A DNA stretch of 64,000 nucleotides, from assembly GCF_026344005.1 (NCBI RefSeq), contig NZ_JAPKNH010000002.1, positions 372,001-436,000 on the forward strand, written 5' to 3'. Origin of the DNA: Kaistia terrae. GTDB taxonomy: Bacteria > Pseudomonadota > Alphaproteobacteria > Rhizobiales > Kaistiaceae. The position numbers and the translations under genes are program-made. Below the pieces are notes generated by a model that saw only the letters and a list, made by a program, of their open reading frames with translations, did no database searches and was not told the DNA's origin. Positions 42,903-51,398 of this stretch are shown here, one piece after another (within the stretch, counting starts at the first letter, position 1; the number at the start of each line of letters is the position of its first letter).

Positions 42903-43529
42903 TTACGCCTTGGCGGCGGGAGCAGCCTCGGTGGCTGCGGCTTCGCCTTCTTCGCTCTTCAGGCCAGCCGGAGCTGCGATCGTGGCGATCGTGAAGTCAC
43001 GCTCCGAGACGACCGGGGTGACGCCAGCCGGCAGCTTGACGGCCGAGATGTGGACCGAATCGCCAATCTCGAGGCCGGTCAGGTCGACGACGATGTGATC
43101 CGGGATCGCATCGGCGGGGACCGTTGCGTCGATGTCGTGACGAACGATGTTCAGCACGCCACCGCGCTTCAGGCCGGGCGACTGCTCTTCGTTGATGAAC
43201 TGCACGGGGATCTGGACGTGCAGGGTCGAGCCAGCGGAGACGCGCAGGAAATCAATGTGGATCGGCTGGTCGGTGACCGGATCCAGCGAGTAGTCGCGGG
43301 GGATCACGCGGATCTTCTCGCCGTTGACATCGATCGTGGCAACCGTCGTCAGGAAGCCACCAGCGTGGAGCTTCATGTAGACGGTCTTGTGGTCCAGCTC
43401 GATCGCAATCGGGGTCTGCTTGTTGCCGTAGATAACGGCCGGAATCTTGCCTTCGCGACGCGACGCCCGGGCGGCCCCCTTGCCCACGCGGTTGCGGACA
43501 GAGGCCGTGAGCTCGTAAGTATTGCTCAT
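42903..43529 (-). CDS. rplY: 50S ribosomal protein L25/general stress protein Ctc
   Basis: 208 aa two-domain L25. The N-terminal L25 domain ([29 protein letters not shown]) binds 5S rRNA; the C-terminal TL5 domain covers residues 95-190. AAGGAG precedes the ATG. An Ala/Glu-rich tail ends the protein. First of rplY-pth-ychF, a common order. Confidence 0.95.
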   Translation of the reverse strand: MSNTYELTASVRNRVGKGAARASRREGKIPAVIYGNKQTPIAIELDHKTVYMKLHAGGFLTTVATIDVNGEKIRVIPRDYSLDPVTDQPIHIDFLRVSAGSTLHVQIPVQFINEEQSPGLKRGGVLNIVRHDIDATVPADAIPDHIVVDLTGLEIGDSVHISAVKLPAGVTPVVSERDFTIATIAAPAGLKSEEGEAAATEAAPAAKA

Positions 43530-43776
43530 CGGTATTCTCCTTGTATGAAACAGAAAAAGGCCGCGGTGCCTCCAGGGGTGTCGGCGCGGCCGGCGTCCTT
43601 ATAGACGAGCAAGGGGGATCGAACAAGCGCGCTGCGGCGAAAGCCGGCCGAAACGCTAGGCTCCGTGCGCGAAGCCGCTCAATGTCGCCCTCCGACCGAC
43701 CGTACGCGGGTTGCGTCGGATAGGGTGGTGCGTTATTCGGACTGTGAAACTCATCTTTAAATCGGACCGGCTGGCC

Positions 43777-44703
43777 ATGTTTGGATCTCTCTGTCGCGGT
43801 GCGGCCCTTATGGTCGCGATTGTCGGCTTTTCGCTTCCCTTCCATTCGGAGGCGTTCGGCCAGGCGACAGAATCTCCCGCCGCATCAACGCCCTCGGTCG
43901 AACCCGCCCCCGCGCAGCCAGCCCTTTCGGAGCCGGTGACGCCTGAGCCGATTCTCGAGGATGCGGCCGAGGCGCCCGTTGCCGAGCACGGCGTCGATCG
44001 CTCGACGCTGCCGCATGACCTGTCGCCGATCGGCATGTTCACCAATGCGGATGTGGTGGTGAAGTCCGTCATCATCAGCCTGGCTGTGGCATCTATCCTG
44101 ACCTGGGCCATTTTCCTGTCGAAGTCGATGGAACTGGCGGCGTTGCGTCACAAGACCCGCGCGCTTGGCGAACGGGTTGCCCGCTCGCGTTCGCTGGCCG
44201 AGGCGGAAGCGCAGGTCGGTCGTCGCAGGGATCCCGGGTCGCGGCTGGTTCAGGCCGCCGTCGAAGAGGTCTCGCTGTCGGCCGGTCTCTCTGCCGACGG
44301 TATCAAGGAACGGGTGGCCTCGCGTTTCGAGCGGATCGAGTCGGCCGCCGGCCGGGGTATGATCCGCGGTACCGCCGTGCTCGCAACCGTTGGATCGCTG
44401 TCGCCCTTCATCGGCTTGTTCGGCACGGTCTGGGGCATCATGAATTCGTTCATCGGCATCAGCCAGGCGAACACGACCAATCTCGCCGTCGTCGCGCCCG
44501 GCATCGCCGAGGCGCTTTTTGCAACGGCAATCGGCTTGGTCGCCGCTATTCCGGCGGTTCTGTTCTACAACGTGTTCGCCCGCATCATCTCCGGCAACAA
44601 GGCCGTGATCGCCGATGTCGCGGCCGAAACGATGCGCCTTGTTTCGCGCGATCTGGACCGGGCCGAGGCACGCGGTTCGTCGCGCCTCGCCGCAGCCGAG
44701 TGA
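43777..44703 (+). CDS. exbB: ExbB proton channel subunit
   Basis: 308 aa. Signal or anchor sequence MFGSLCRGAALMVAIVG, an Ala/Pro/Glu-rich linker (residues 25-65), then the MotA/TolQ/ExbB domain with three helices: VVKSVIISLAVASILTW, FIGLFGTVWGIMNSFIGI and FATAIGLVAAIPAVLFYN. With ExbD it converts proton flow into work on TonB or a similar partner. The start is unclear; GTG at 43744 in frame gives a longer head. The next gene starts 8 bp after the stop. Confidence 0.9.
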   Translation: MFGSLCRGAALMVAIVGFSLPFHSEAFGQATESPAASTPSVEPAPAQPALSEPVTPEPILEDAAEAPVAEHGVDRSTLPHDLSPIGMFTNADVVVKSVIISLAVASILTWAIFLSKSMELAALRHKTRALGERVARSRSLAEAEAQVGRRRDPGSRLVQAAVEEVSLSAGLSADGIKERVASRFERIESAAGRGMIRGTAVLATVGSLSPFIGLFGTVWGIMNSFIGISQANTTNLAVVAPGIAEALFATAIGLVAAIPAVLFYNVFARIISGNKAVIADVAAETMRLVSRDLDRAEARGSSRLAAAE

Positions 44704-44711
44704 GGTGAGAC

Positions 44712-45131
44712 GTGGCCGGCAAGCTTAGCCATCACGACGACGAACTCGTCGAGAACTCCGAAATCAACGTCACGCCGTTCATCGACGTGATGCTGGTGCT
44801 GCTGATCGTCTTCATGGTCGCCGCGCCTCTGGCGACCGTCGATGCGCCGGTCGACCTGCCGCGCTCGAACGCGAAGGCCGCCCCGCGCACCGACAAGCCG
44901 ATCTTCCTGTCGCTGAAACCAGATCTGTCGCTGGTGCTTGGCAATGACCCGGTCTCGACCGAGGGGCTTGGCGCGGCGCTTGACGTCCTCACCAAGGGCA
45001 ATCGCGAGGAGCGGCTCTATCTGCGCGCCGATCGCAAAGTGGCCTATGGCGACGTCATGGAGCTGATGAACAAGTTGCGCGATGCCGGCTATGCCAAGGT
45101 GGCGCTGGTCGGCATGGAAGGCGCCCGCTAG
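44712..45131 (+). CDS. exbD: ExbD proton channel subunit
   Basis: 139 aa. One helix near the N-terminus carrying the essential Asp in NVTPFIDVMLVLLIVFMV, then a periplasmic domain ending in YAKVALVGMEG. GTG start at 44712 eight bp after exbB. Usual rhizobial order continues with tonB, but the next gene here is on the opposite strand and is a glycosyltransferase. Confidence 0.92.
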   Translation: MAGKLSHHDDELVENSEINVTPFIDVMLVLLIVFMVAAPLATVDAPVDLPRSNAKAAPRTDKPIFLSLKPDLSLVLGNDPVSTEGLGAALDVLTKGNREERLYLRADRKVAYGDVMELMNKLRDAGYAKVALVGMEGAR

Positions 45132-45155
45132 GCGCGGAGGCTCGGCGCAGCGGCC

Positions 45156-45983
45156 TCAAGCCATCGCGTCGATGCCGAACTCGGCGAACTTCCGGCCCAG
45201 GAACGTCTCGGCGTAGAAGCGCTCCACGCCGATCTTCTCGACCTTCGAACGGATATTCGATAGCCAGAGATGGCAGCACACCGTGTCCCCGGTGATGCAT
45301 TCCTCGGCCGCGCCAGGCTCAAAGTATCGCCCCGTCTCGTTGTAGTGAACCGGATAAAACATCTCCGGACGCTGGGCGTGCTCTTCGAGACCCAGTTCCT
45401 GAACGAGGTGGGTAACGATCTTGGGTCCGAAGGTTCCCAAGGCGACCGCCTCAGGGCCTCGCGCCAGGCCGATCGGATAGACGGCGCGCTGCCAGATCCT
45501 CTTGGGCCACGGCCACCAGGGTGGAACGACCGGTCGCGCGGTGACAAAAGCCCATAGACGTTCCAGCAATTCGGAATCAGCCGGCATCTTGAGTACGGCA
45601 TTGTTGATGCGGTTGCCGTCCTCCCAGCCGAAGATGTAGGGGCGATCGTCGAGGATCGGCTTCAGCATGAGGCAGTCGGCGTCTAGCCAGAGTCCCTTGC
45701 TCCGACGCAGCAGTTCCAGGCGGAAAATGTCCGCAAACAGCCGCGCTCCCCGCGCCTCCTTGTAAGCGATGAACGAGGAGAACGGCAGGATCTCGTTCGC
45801 GTCGCCAATCAAGACTTCGGCAGGCACGCCCTCGAGCTGATCATAGGTCCACAACGTCACGTCGTGGCCGCAATGCGCCATCGTCTTCAGGCACAATTGC
45901 TCGACCGGAGGCAGCCTGTCGCCGAACCAGAACGTATTGGCGGCGAGAGGCAAGGGTGACGTCGTCAGCGATGCCGGATCCAT
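45156..45983 (-). CDS. Glycosyltransferase of the DXD sugar-binding (GT32-like) type
   Basis: 275 aa. The DXD metal site appears as LWLDADCLML near residue 118, in the setting FRLELLRRSKGLWLDADC, typical of glycosyltransferases that share the DXD sugar-binding region. The N-terminus has NTFWFGDRLPPVEQLCLKTM, close to the family start. No membrane helix. Starts 8 bp after prs, so it is cotranscribed with it. Converges on exbD. Acceptor unknown; capsule or LPS is possible. Confidence 0.78.
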   Translation of the reverse strand: MDPASLTTSPLPLAANTFWFGDRLPPVEQLCLKTMAHCGHDVTLWTYDQLEGVPAEVLIGDANEILPFSSFIAYKEARGARLFADIFRLELLRRSKGLWLDADCLMLKPILDDRPYIFGWEDGNRINNAVLKMPADSELLERLWAFVTARPVVPPWWPWPKRIWQRAVYPIGLARGPEAVALGTFGPKIVTHLVQELGLEEHAQRPEMFYPVHYNETGRYFEPGAAEECITGDTVCCHLWLSNIRSKVEKIGVERFYAETFLGRKFAEFGIDAMA

Positions 45984-45991
45984 GAACCGGC

Positions 45992-46924
45992 TCAGATGAA
46001 CAGGCTCGAGACCGACTTCTCGCTGGCTGTGCGGTTGATCGCTTCGCCGATCAGTGTCGAGATCGAGGTGACGCGGATATTCGGCGCCTTCTGTACGGCC
46101 TCGGTCGGCTGGATCGAGTCGGTGATGACCAGCTCTTTCAGCATCGAGTTGCTGATACGCGCCACGGCGCCGCCGGAAAGCACGCCATGCGTGATGTAGG
46201 CGACGACCGACTTCGCGCCATGCGCCAGCAGCGCCTCGGCGGCGTTGCAAAGCGTGCCGCCTGAATCGACGATGTCGTCGAACAGGATGCAGTCGCGTCC
46301 CTCGACATTGCCGATGATGTTCATGACCTCGGACTCGCCCGGGCGCTCGCGGCGCTTGTCGACGATGGCGAGCGGCGCATCGATGCGCTTGGCAAGCGCG
46401 CGGGCGCGCACCACACCGCCGACGTCCGGCGACACGACCATGACATTCTGAAGCTCGTAATGTTCCTTGATGTCACGCGTGATGACGGGAACGGCGAACA
46501 GATTGTCGGTCGGGATGTCGAAGAAACCCTGGATCTGTCCGGCATGGAGATCGAGGGTGAGGACGCGATCGGCGCCGGCGTGGGTGATCAGGTTGGCGAC
46601 CAGTTTTGCCGAGATCGGCGTACGCGGGCCAGCCTTGCGGTCCTGACGTGCGTAACCGAAATAGGGCAGGACCGCCGTGATGCGGCGCGCGGAAGAGCGG
46701 CGCAGCGCATCGATGATGATCAGCAGTTCCATCAAATGGTCGTTGGCCGGAAAACTGGTCGACTGGACGACGAAGACGTCCTCGCCGCGCACGTTTTCCT
46801 GGATCTCGACGAAGATTTCCTCGTCGGCGAAACGACGGACCGAGCACTTCGCCAGCGGGATTTCGAGATAGGTGGCGATCGCCTCGGCGAGCACCCGGTT
46901 GGAGTTTCCGGCAACCAGCTTCAA
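45992..46924 (-). CDS. prs: Ribose-phosphate pyrophosphokinase
   Basis: 310 aa class I PRPP synthase. Segments: [51 protein letters not shown], and the PRPP loop [13 protein letters not shown]. Supplies PRPP for nucleotides, His and Trp (and for apt at 38544). TTG start at 46924 is forced: no in-frame ATG or GTG in the neighbourhood gives MKLVAGNSN. Promoter in the 149-bp upstream gap. Confidence 0.95.
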   Translation of the reverse strand: MKLVAGNSNRVLAEAIATYLEIPLAKCSVRRFADEEIFVEIQENVRGEDVFVVQSTSFPANDHLMELLIIIDALRRSSARRITAVLPYFGYARQDRKAGPRTPISAKLVANLITHAGADRVLTLDLHAGQIQGFFDIPTDNLFAVPVITRDIKEHYELQNVMVVSPDVGGVVRARALAKRIDAPLAIVDKRRERPGESEVMNIIGNVEGRDCILFDDIVDSGGTLCNAAEALLAHGAKSVVAYITHGVLSGGAVARISNSMLKELVITDSIQPTEAVQKAPNIRVTSISTLIGEAINRTASEKSVSSLFI

Positions 46925-47073
46925 GGTCTCGTGTCCCGACGTGAGGAGGTATAGGGAGAGTCGGCCCCGCGAGGGACCGTTCGTTCAGGCGCCGCGTTGT
47001 AACAACTGCGCCGCCGCACTGCAAACGCGATTCGCGGCCGTGCGGCAAGCGCGGAATGAAAGCAGGGCTTCGA

Positions 47074-47592
47074 TCAGGCCCCGGAGCCCCATGCGACGAT
47101 GTCGGAAACCGTCCGCCGCGCAACGTTCGAGGTCGTCGATTCGTCGACCCCCTGCCATGGATCCTGGGAACCGTTCGCCGACGTTTCCTGCCCGGAAATA
47201 CGGTGGACGCGACGTCCGCTGGCGTCGAAGATGTCCCAGACATAGACGAGGATCGTTCCCGAGGCGTCGCCGACGGCGGAAAGGTAGCCCTTTACGACAT
47301 AGCTGGCCTGCGGATCGCCGGAGGGTACCAGCGCGACGTTTTGTGCCAATGCCTCCTGGCCCAATTGCGCGGAGAGCCTGGAAAGAACGTTGCCCGGGGC
47401 GCCCGTCACGGGCGTGAACGAGAATTTCGCGTTCGCAAGCGGCACTGCCGGCAAGGCGGGCGCCGTCGAAGCCGCTGTCGCCGTCGAGGCGGACGGCTGA
47501 CCGGAGTTCAATGTGTTGTTGCAGGCTGCCAGTGCAAACGTCGCCAACAGGATGGCGGCGCATGTCAGCAGCCGATTTCCCTTCACCATCAT
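47074..47592 (-). CDS. Predicted lipoprotein of unknown function
   Basis: 172 aa. Signal sequence MMVKGNRLLTCAAILLATFA with lipobox LAAC; Cys24 should be lipidated. A Ser/Thr/Ala-rich linker (residues 27-48) leads into a compact domain FSFTPVTGAPGNVLSRLSAQ ... ASYVVKGYLSAVGDASGTIL ... WDIFDASGRRVHRISGQE. This build recalls surface lipoproteins with a beta-sandwich. No recognised family. Same direction as prs, 149 bp upstream. Confidence 0.78.
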   Translation of the reverse strand: MMVKGNRLLTCAAILLATFALAACNNTLNSGQPSASTATAASTAPALPAVPLANAKFSFTPVTGAPGNVLSRLSAQLGQEALAQNVALVPSGDPQASYVVKGYLSAVGDASGTILVYVWDIFDASGRRVHRISGQETSANGSQDPWQGVDESTTSNVARRTVSDIVAWGSGA

Positions 47593-47708
47593 GGCGATCG
47601 TCCTTTCGGCGCGGTCGTCAGGACCCCGAAATCCTGTCTAGCGGCAATTCATATCTGGGTCCAGAAGCGCTTTCCCTATCGTCGCGAATGTGGGTGATCT
47701 GGCGACGA

Positions 47709-48479
47709 TCATCCGGCGATGGTGATCGCGTGCAGCAGGCGGCCATAGTCCGGCTCGCCGGCATGAGTCGTGCGGCGATAGGAGAAGAAGCGCGTCGGAT
47801 CGGCATAGGTGCATAGCGCCAGATCGCCAACCGTTCCGAGACCGGCTGCCCGCAGGCGCATGCCGATATAGGAGGGCAGGTCAAACTGGTGATGGTCGGC
47901 GCGGGCCGACGGCGTGAAATAGGCGGCGTTCGTTTCCGCGACATCGAGAAAGCGGGCGCGGAACTCGGGCCCGACTTCATAGGCGGCCTTCGAAATGGTC
48001 GGGCCAAGCACGGCGACGATGTTCTCGCGACGGGCGCCCAGTCCCTCCATGGCGGCGACAGTTGCCTCCAATACGCCGGTGAAGGCGCCTTTCCAGCCGG
48101 CATGCGCGGCGCCGACGACTCCGGCCTCACCATCCGCGAACAGGACGGGGCCGCAATCGGCGGTGCCGACGCCGATGGCGATGCCGGCCCGGTTGGTGAC
48201 AACGGCGTCTGCCTTCGGGCCATCACCTGTCGCCCAGACCTGGTCGACCACCACGACATCGGGGCTGTGGACCTGATAGGGGGTTGCCAACTGGCGCGCC
48301 GCCACGCCGAGGTCCGCCGTGACGCGGGCGCGATTTTCCAGCACATGCGCACGCTCGTCGGCGGAGCCGACGCCGCAATTCAAACTTCCATAAATACCCT
48401 GCGATACACCGCCCTGGCGGGTGAAGAAGCCATGTCGGATGCCGGGGAGGGCTTCGAGCGCGTCGGCGGTGATCTTCAT
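47709..48479 (-). CDS. pgeF: Peptidoglycan editing factor PgeF (YfiH/laccase-domain family)
   Basis: 256 aa. The YfiH-family metal ligands are visible: the His of RHGFFTRQGGVS, QVHSPDVV, the Cys in GTADCGPVLF, and HAGWKGAF. These proteins were first annotated as polyphenol oxidases and edit peptidoglycan precursors. Start at 48479 gives MKITADALEALPG. Stands 34 bp after the methyltransferase, in one operon with lgt. Confidence 0.9.
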   Translation of the reverse strand: MKITADALEALPGIRHGFFTRQGGVSQGIYGSLNCGVGSADERAHVLENRARVTADLGVAARQLATPYQVHSPDVVVVDQVWATGDGPKADAVVTNRAGIAIGVGTADCGPVLFADGEAGVVGAAHAGWKGAFTGVLEATVAAMEGLGARRENIVAVLGPTISKAAYEVGPEFRARFLDVAETNAAYFTPSARADHHQFDLPSYIGMRLRAAGLGTVGDLALCTYADPTRFFSYRRTTHAGEPDYGRLLHAITIAG

Positions 48480-48513
48480 GGAGGGCTCCTTCACTTCAAC
48501 CAAAAGGCCAGGT

Positions 48514-49569
48514 TCATCCGAAAGGCGGCGCGACGAGATCGCCGCCGGTAACACATAGCACCTTGAACAGCGTACCCATCGCGGCCGGACCTGCCAGCCG
48601 CTCGACGGCCGCGCGGATCGCGTCCTGTGCGGCAGCGTTGCCTGCGCCCAGCCGTCCGGCCCGTTCAAGCAGACCGAGTGCCAACAGGAAATCTCCTTGC
48701 GTCCAGATCGCCGAGGCGTGGGCGCCATTCGCTTCCGCCGTGCGGGCAAGGGCGGCGAAATCGACATGGACAGTCAAATCCGCTTCGCCGGGATGGGCGA
48801 GCGGATCATCGAACTGATGTCGTCTCAGTGCCTGCAGCGTGTCGCCGAAGCCGCTTTCGGCGTGGCCGTAGTCGATGGCGAGAAAGGCGCCGCCAAAGCG
48901 CTGCAGCCGGTCTGCCAGCGTTGCCATGATGGCTGCGGAGATCGCCGCCGTCTCGATCAGGGATCCCTCCGGCGCGGTATCGTCGGCGCCATCGAATTGA
49001 GCGTTCGGTCGCAGGCCGAAGACGAGTTGCCCGTCGCTGGCGCCAACCATTCGTTCGGCCCATCCGTCGCGCATGCGCAGGAACTGCCGGACCGGCAGGG
49101 CATCGAACAGTTCATTGGCGATGACGATGGCGGGGCCATCGGGCAGGGCTTCGACGGTATCAGCCCAGTCAACCCCATGGCTGGCCAAGGTGGCTTTCTG
49201 GATTTCGCGCAGGCGCTCGCTCGTCTCGACCAGCACGATCGACGCCGCCTGCTCAAAACCGGGCGCGACCTGCGCGGCGCGCAGCGCGTCCGCCATCAGC
49301 GTGCCTCGGCCGGGCCCGATCTCCGCCAGAACGAAGCGGGAGGGGCTTCCCATCCGCTGCCAGGTCGTGACCGCCCAGAGCCCGAGCAATTCGCCGAACA
49401 TCTGGCTCACCTCGGGCGCGGTGACGAAATCTCCTGCCGCGCCAAAGGGTTCGCGCGTCGTATAGTAGCCGAACTCGGGGTCGCCGAGGCAGGCGGCCAT
49501 GTAATCGGCGACGGTGATTGGCCCGAAATTCTCTATGCGGCGAACCAGCTTTTCGCCGAGCGGAGTCAT
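48514..49569 (-). CDS. MidA/NDUFAF7-family SAM-dependent methyltransferase
   Basis: 351 aa class I arginine methyltransferase family. Motif EIGPGRGTLMADALR binds SAM; N-terminal GPITVADYMAACLGDPEFGYY and later NELFDALPVRQF are family hallmarks. In mitochondria the homologue modifies complex I NDUFS2. Its start overlaps the lgt stop by four bases (ATGA). Membrane-free cytosolic protein. Confidence 0.92.
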   Translation of the reverse strand: MTPLGEKLVRRIENFGPITVADYMAACLGDPEFGYYTTREPFGAAGDFVTAPEVSQMFGELLGLWAVTTWQRMGSPSRFVLAEIGPGRGTLMADALRAAQVAPGFEQAASIVLVETSERLREIQKATLASHGVDWADTVEALPDGPAIVIANELFDALPVRQFLRMRDGWAERMVGASDGQLVFGLRPNAQFDGADDTAPEGSLIETAAISAAIMATLADRLQRFGGAFLAIDYGHAESGFGDTLQALRRHQFDDPLAHPGEADLTVHVDFAALARTAEANGAHASAIWTQGDFLLALGLLERAGRLGAGNAAAQDAIRAAVERLAGPAAMGTLFKVLCVTGGDLVAPPFG

Positions 49570-50390
49570 GCGGCGGCGACCGGCCGACGCGAGGCGACGA
49601 CGAGCAGGATGATGCCGGCAATCACCAGCGGCAGCGACAGCAGCATGCCCATGGTCAGGCCGCCCGAGAAATAGCCGATCTGGATATCCGGCTCACGGAA
49701 GAACTCCGAGAAGATGCGCGCGAGTCCGTAGCCAATGGCGAAGATGGCCGAGACGAAGCCCGGCTGGCGCAGTCGCAACTGCTTGTGTGTGAGGAAGCGC
49801 AGCACCAGGAACAGCACGAGGCCCTCAAGTGCGGCCTCATAAAGCTGGCTCGGATGGCGCGGCTGTCCATCGGCGTTCGGAAAGATGAAGGCCCATGCGA
49901 CGTCGGTCGGGCGACCCCACAGTTCGCCGTTGATGAAATTGGCGATGCGGCCGAACAGAAGTCCAAAGGTCACCGAAGGCGCGACGACGTCTATCAGCGA
50001 CCAGGTCGGGATTTTTCGCGAGCGGGCGAACAGAATCATGGCGATGACCGTACCCAGGAAGCCGCCATGGAACGACATGCCGCCATTCCAGACCTGGAGA
50101 ATCCGCCACGGTTCTGAAAAGAACAGGCCGAAATCATAGAAAAGCACATAGCCGAGACGGCCGCCGACGATGATGCCGAGCGTTGCCCAAACGACAAAGT
50201 CGTCGATGTCGATCGGCTTCATCGGCGCGCCGGCGGGGCCCCAGAGCGCCGCATTGCTGACGAGGCGCTTGGCGTACCACCAACCGATCAGGATGCCGAC
50301 GATATAGGCGAGCGCGTACCAGCGGATCGCGAAGGGGCCAATCTCGATCAGGGTCGGATCAATGGCCGGGAAAGGCAGGGCGAATAGCAT
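49566..50390 (-). CDS. lgt: Prolipoprotein diacylglyceryl transferase
   Basis: 274 aa inner-membrane enzyme that adds diacylglycerol to lipobox cysteines, so it serves the three lipoproteins in this window. Seven helices; motifs GGRLGYVLFYD, GGMSFHGGFLG (active His), and GRIANFINGELWGRPT. Start at 50390 chosen for the membrane start MLFALPFPAIDP. First of lgt-midA-pgeF. Confidence 0.95.
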   Translation of the reverse strand: MLFALPFPAIDPTLIEIGPFAIRWYALAYIVGILIGWWYAKRLVSNAALWGPAGAPMKPIDIDDFVVWATLGIIVGGRLGYVLFYDFGLFFSEPWRILQVWNGGMSFHGGFLGTVIAMILFARSRKIPTWSLIDVVAPSVTFGLLFGRIANFINGELWGRPTDVAWAFIFPNADGQPRHPSQLYEAALEGLVLFLVLRFLTHKQLRLRQPGFVSAIFAIGYGLARIFSEFFREPDIQIGYFSGGLTMGMLLSLPLVIAGIILLVVASRRPVAAA

Positions 50391-50539
50391 GAGGCGCTCC
50401 GGCAGTCGGTCGGGCGGCATTGGTGCGCTGATCCGGGGGGAAGGGTCAAGTCCGGGCGTGCGCGACCCCTCGACACCTTGTTCGCCGGGGCTCACACAAC
50501 CATACTAGAAGGAAGATATCCTTTCCCCGGAGGCTGCCC

Positions 50540-50836
50540 ATGAACACGACCCCGAACCGGTTGTTCGACGAATTCGCCAAGCTGATGACCGACGCCGCCG
50601 GCATGGCGCAGGGCGTCAAACGTGAGGCCGAAACCGTGATGAAGCATCAGGCCGAACGCCTCTTTGCCGACATGGACTTCGTCAAGCGTGATGAGTTCGA
50701 TGTCGTTCGCGAGATGGCGCAGAAGGCTCGGTCCGAGAATGAGGCGCTGGCGTTGCGCGTGGCCGAGCTGGAAGCCAAGCTCGCCGTGCTGACCCAGGGC
50801 CACATCGTCGCAGCGCCCAAGACCGACGAACACTAG
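50540..50836 (+). CDS. ubiK: UbiK accessory factor (BMFP) family protein
   Basis: 98 aa. Residues 5-30 hold NRLFDEFAKLMTDAAGMAQG; the C-terminal half FVKRDEFDVVREMAQKARS and EALALRVAELEAKL is a coiled coil, the BMFP/UbiK pattern. In enterobacteria UbiK aids ubiquinone assembly under aerobic growth. Strong GGAGG 7 bases before ATG. Divergent from lgt. The 104 bp after it contain the large inverted repeat at 50874. Confidence 0.85.
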   Translation: MNTTPNRLFDEFAKLMTDAAGMAQGVKREAETVMKHQAERLFADMDFVKRDEFDVVREMAQKARSENEALALRVAELEAKLAVLTQGHIVAAPKTDEH

Positions 50837-50873
50837 GGCAGCACCCGAGCGCTGTTGGTCTGGACACCTCTAG

Positions 50874-50917
50874 TTTTATCCGGGTGATATTTACATTCTA
50901 ATATTGCCCGGATAAAA
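50874..50917. promoter_or_regulatory. Strong 11-bp inverted repeat upstream of the GIY-YIG gene
   Basis: TTTTATCCGGG at 50874 and CCCGGATAAAA at 50907 are exact complements around a 22-base AT-rich spacer, itself with a GATATT/AATATT pair. No T run follows in the gene direction, so an operator is more likely than a terminator. It ends 63 bp before the GIY-YIG start. Confidence 0.65.
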
Positions 50918-50980
50918 AGGCCGTTCTCATGCGGCCGCTCCATGACGGTCGCCTTCAGTTTCGACATTGGGAGCGGATCA

Positions 50981-51316
50981 ATGGAACGCGAAGATCGCAA
51001 GGCTGCGATTTCGGCTTACAAGAAGCGGGAAGACGCCGTCGGCATTTATGCCGTCCGCTGCATCGCCAGCGGACAAGCCTGGGTCGGCAGGGCCCTCAAC
51101 CTCGACGCCATCCAGAACCGCCTCTGGTTCACGCTTGATCACGGCAGCTGCACGGCAAAGAGCCTGCAGGCCGCATGGCGCGAGCATGGGCCGGCCAGCT
51201 TGACCTTCGAGGTGCTGGAGCGGCTGGAGCCGGAAGAAACCGCCTATATACGCGATGCGATCCTGAAGGAGCGCCTTGCCCATTGGCGAGCGACGTTGGG
51301 CGCGGAAGCTGTTTGA
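50981..51316 (+). CDS. GIY-YIG nuclease family protein
   Basis: 111 aa. The GIY part is GIYAVRCIASGQAW and the second element is VGRALNLD (usually YIG), then a helix with RLWFTLDHGSC and the acidic LEPEETAY. The conserved basic and Glu residues seem kept, but with a V for the first Y in YIG. Start at 50981 chosen for GGGAGCGG nearby; an ATG 39 bp earlier lacks one. Alone, followed by a strong terminator. Function of these short proteins is unclear: DNA repair or a former mobile element. Confidence 0.72.
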   Translation: MEREDRKAAISAYKKREDAVGIYAVRCIASGQAWVGRALNLDAIQNRLWFTLDHGSCTAKSLQAAWREHGPASLTFEVLERLEPEETAYIRDAILKERLAHWRATLGAEAV

Positions 51317-51329
51317 ATGATCGACAAAG

Positions 51330-51361
51330 AAAAACGGCCGGAGAACTCTCCGGCCGTTTTT
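51330..51361. terminator. Bidirectional terminator between GIY-YIG gene and ilvE
   Basis: AAAAACGGCCGGAG, loop AACT, CTCCGGCCGTTTTT. Serves both convergent genes. Confidence 0.93.
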
Positions 51362-51398
51362 CTTATTCAGGCTGGATTTTGGGATCCAGCGAAGTCGA

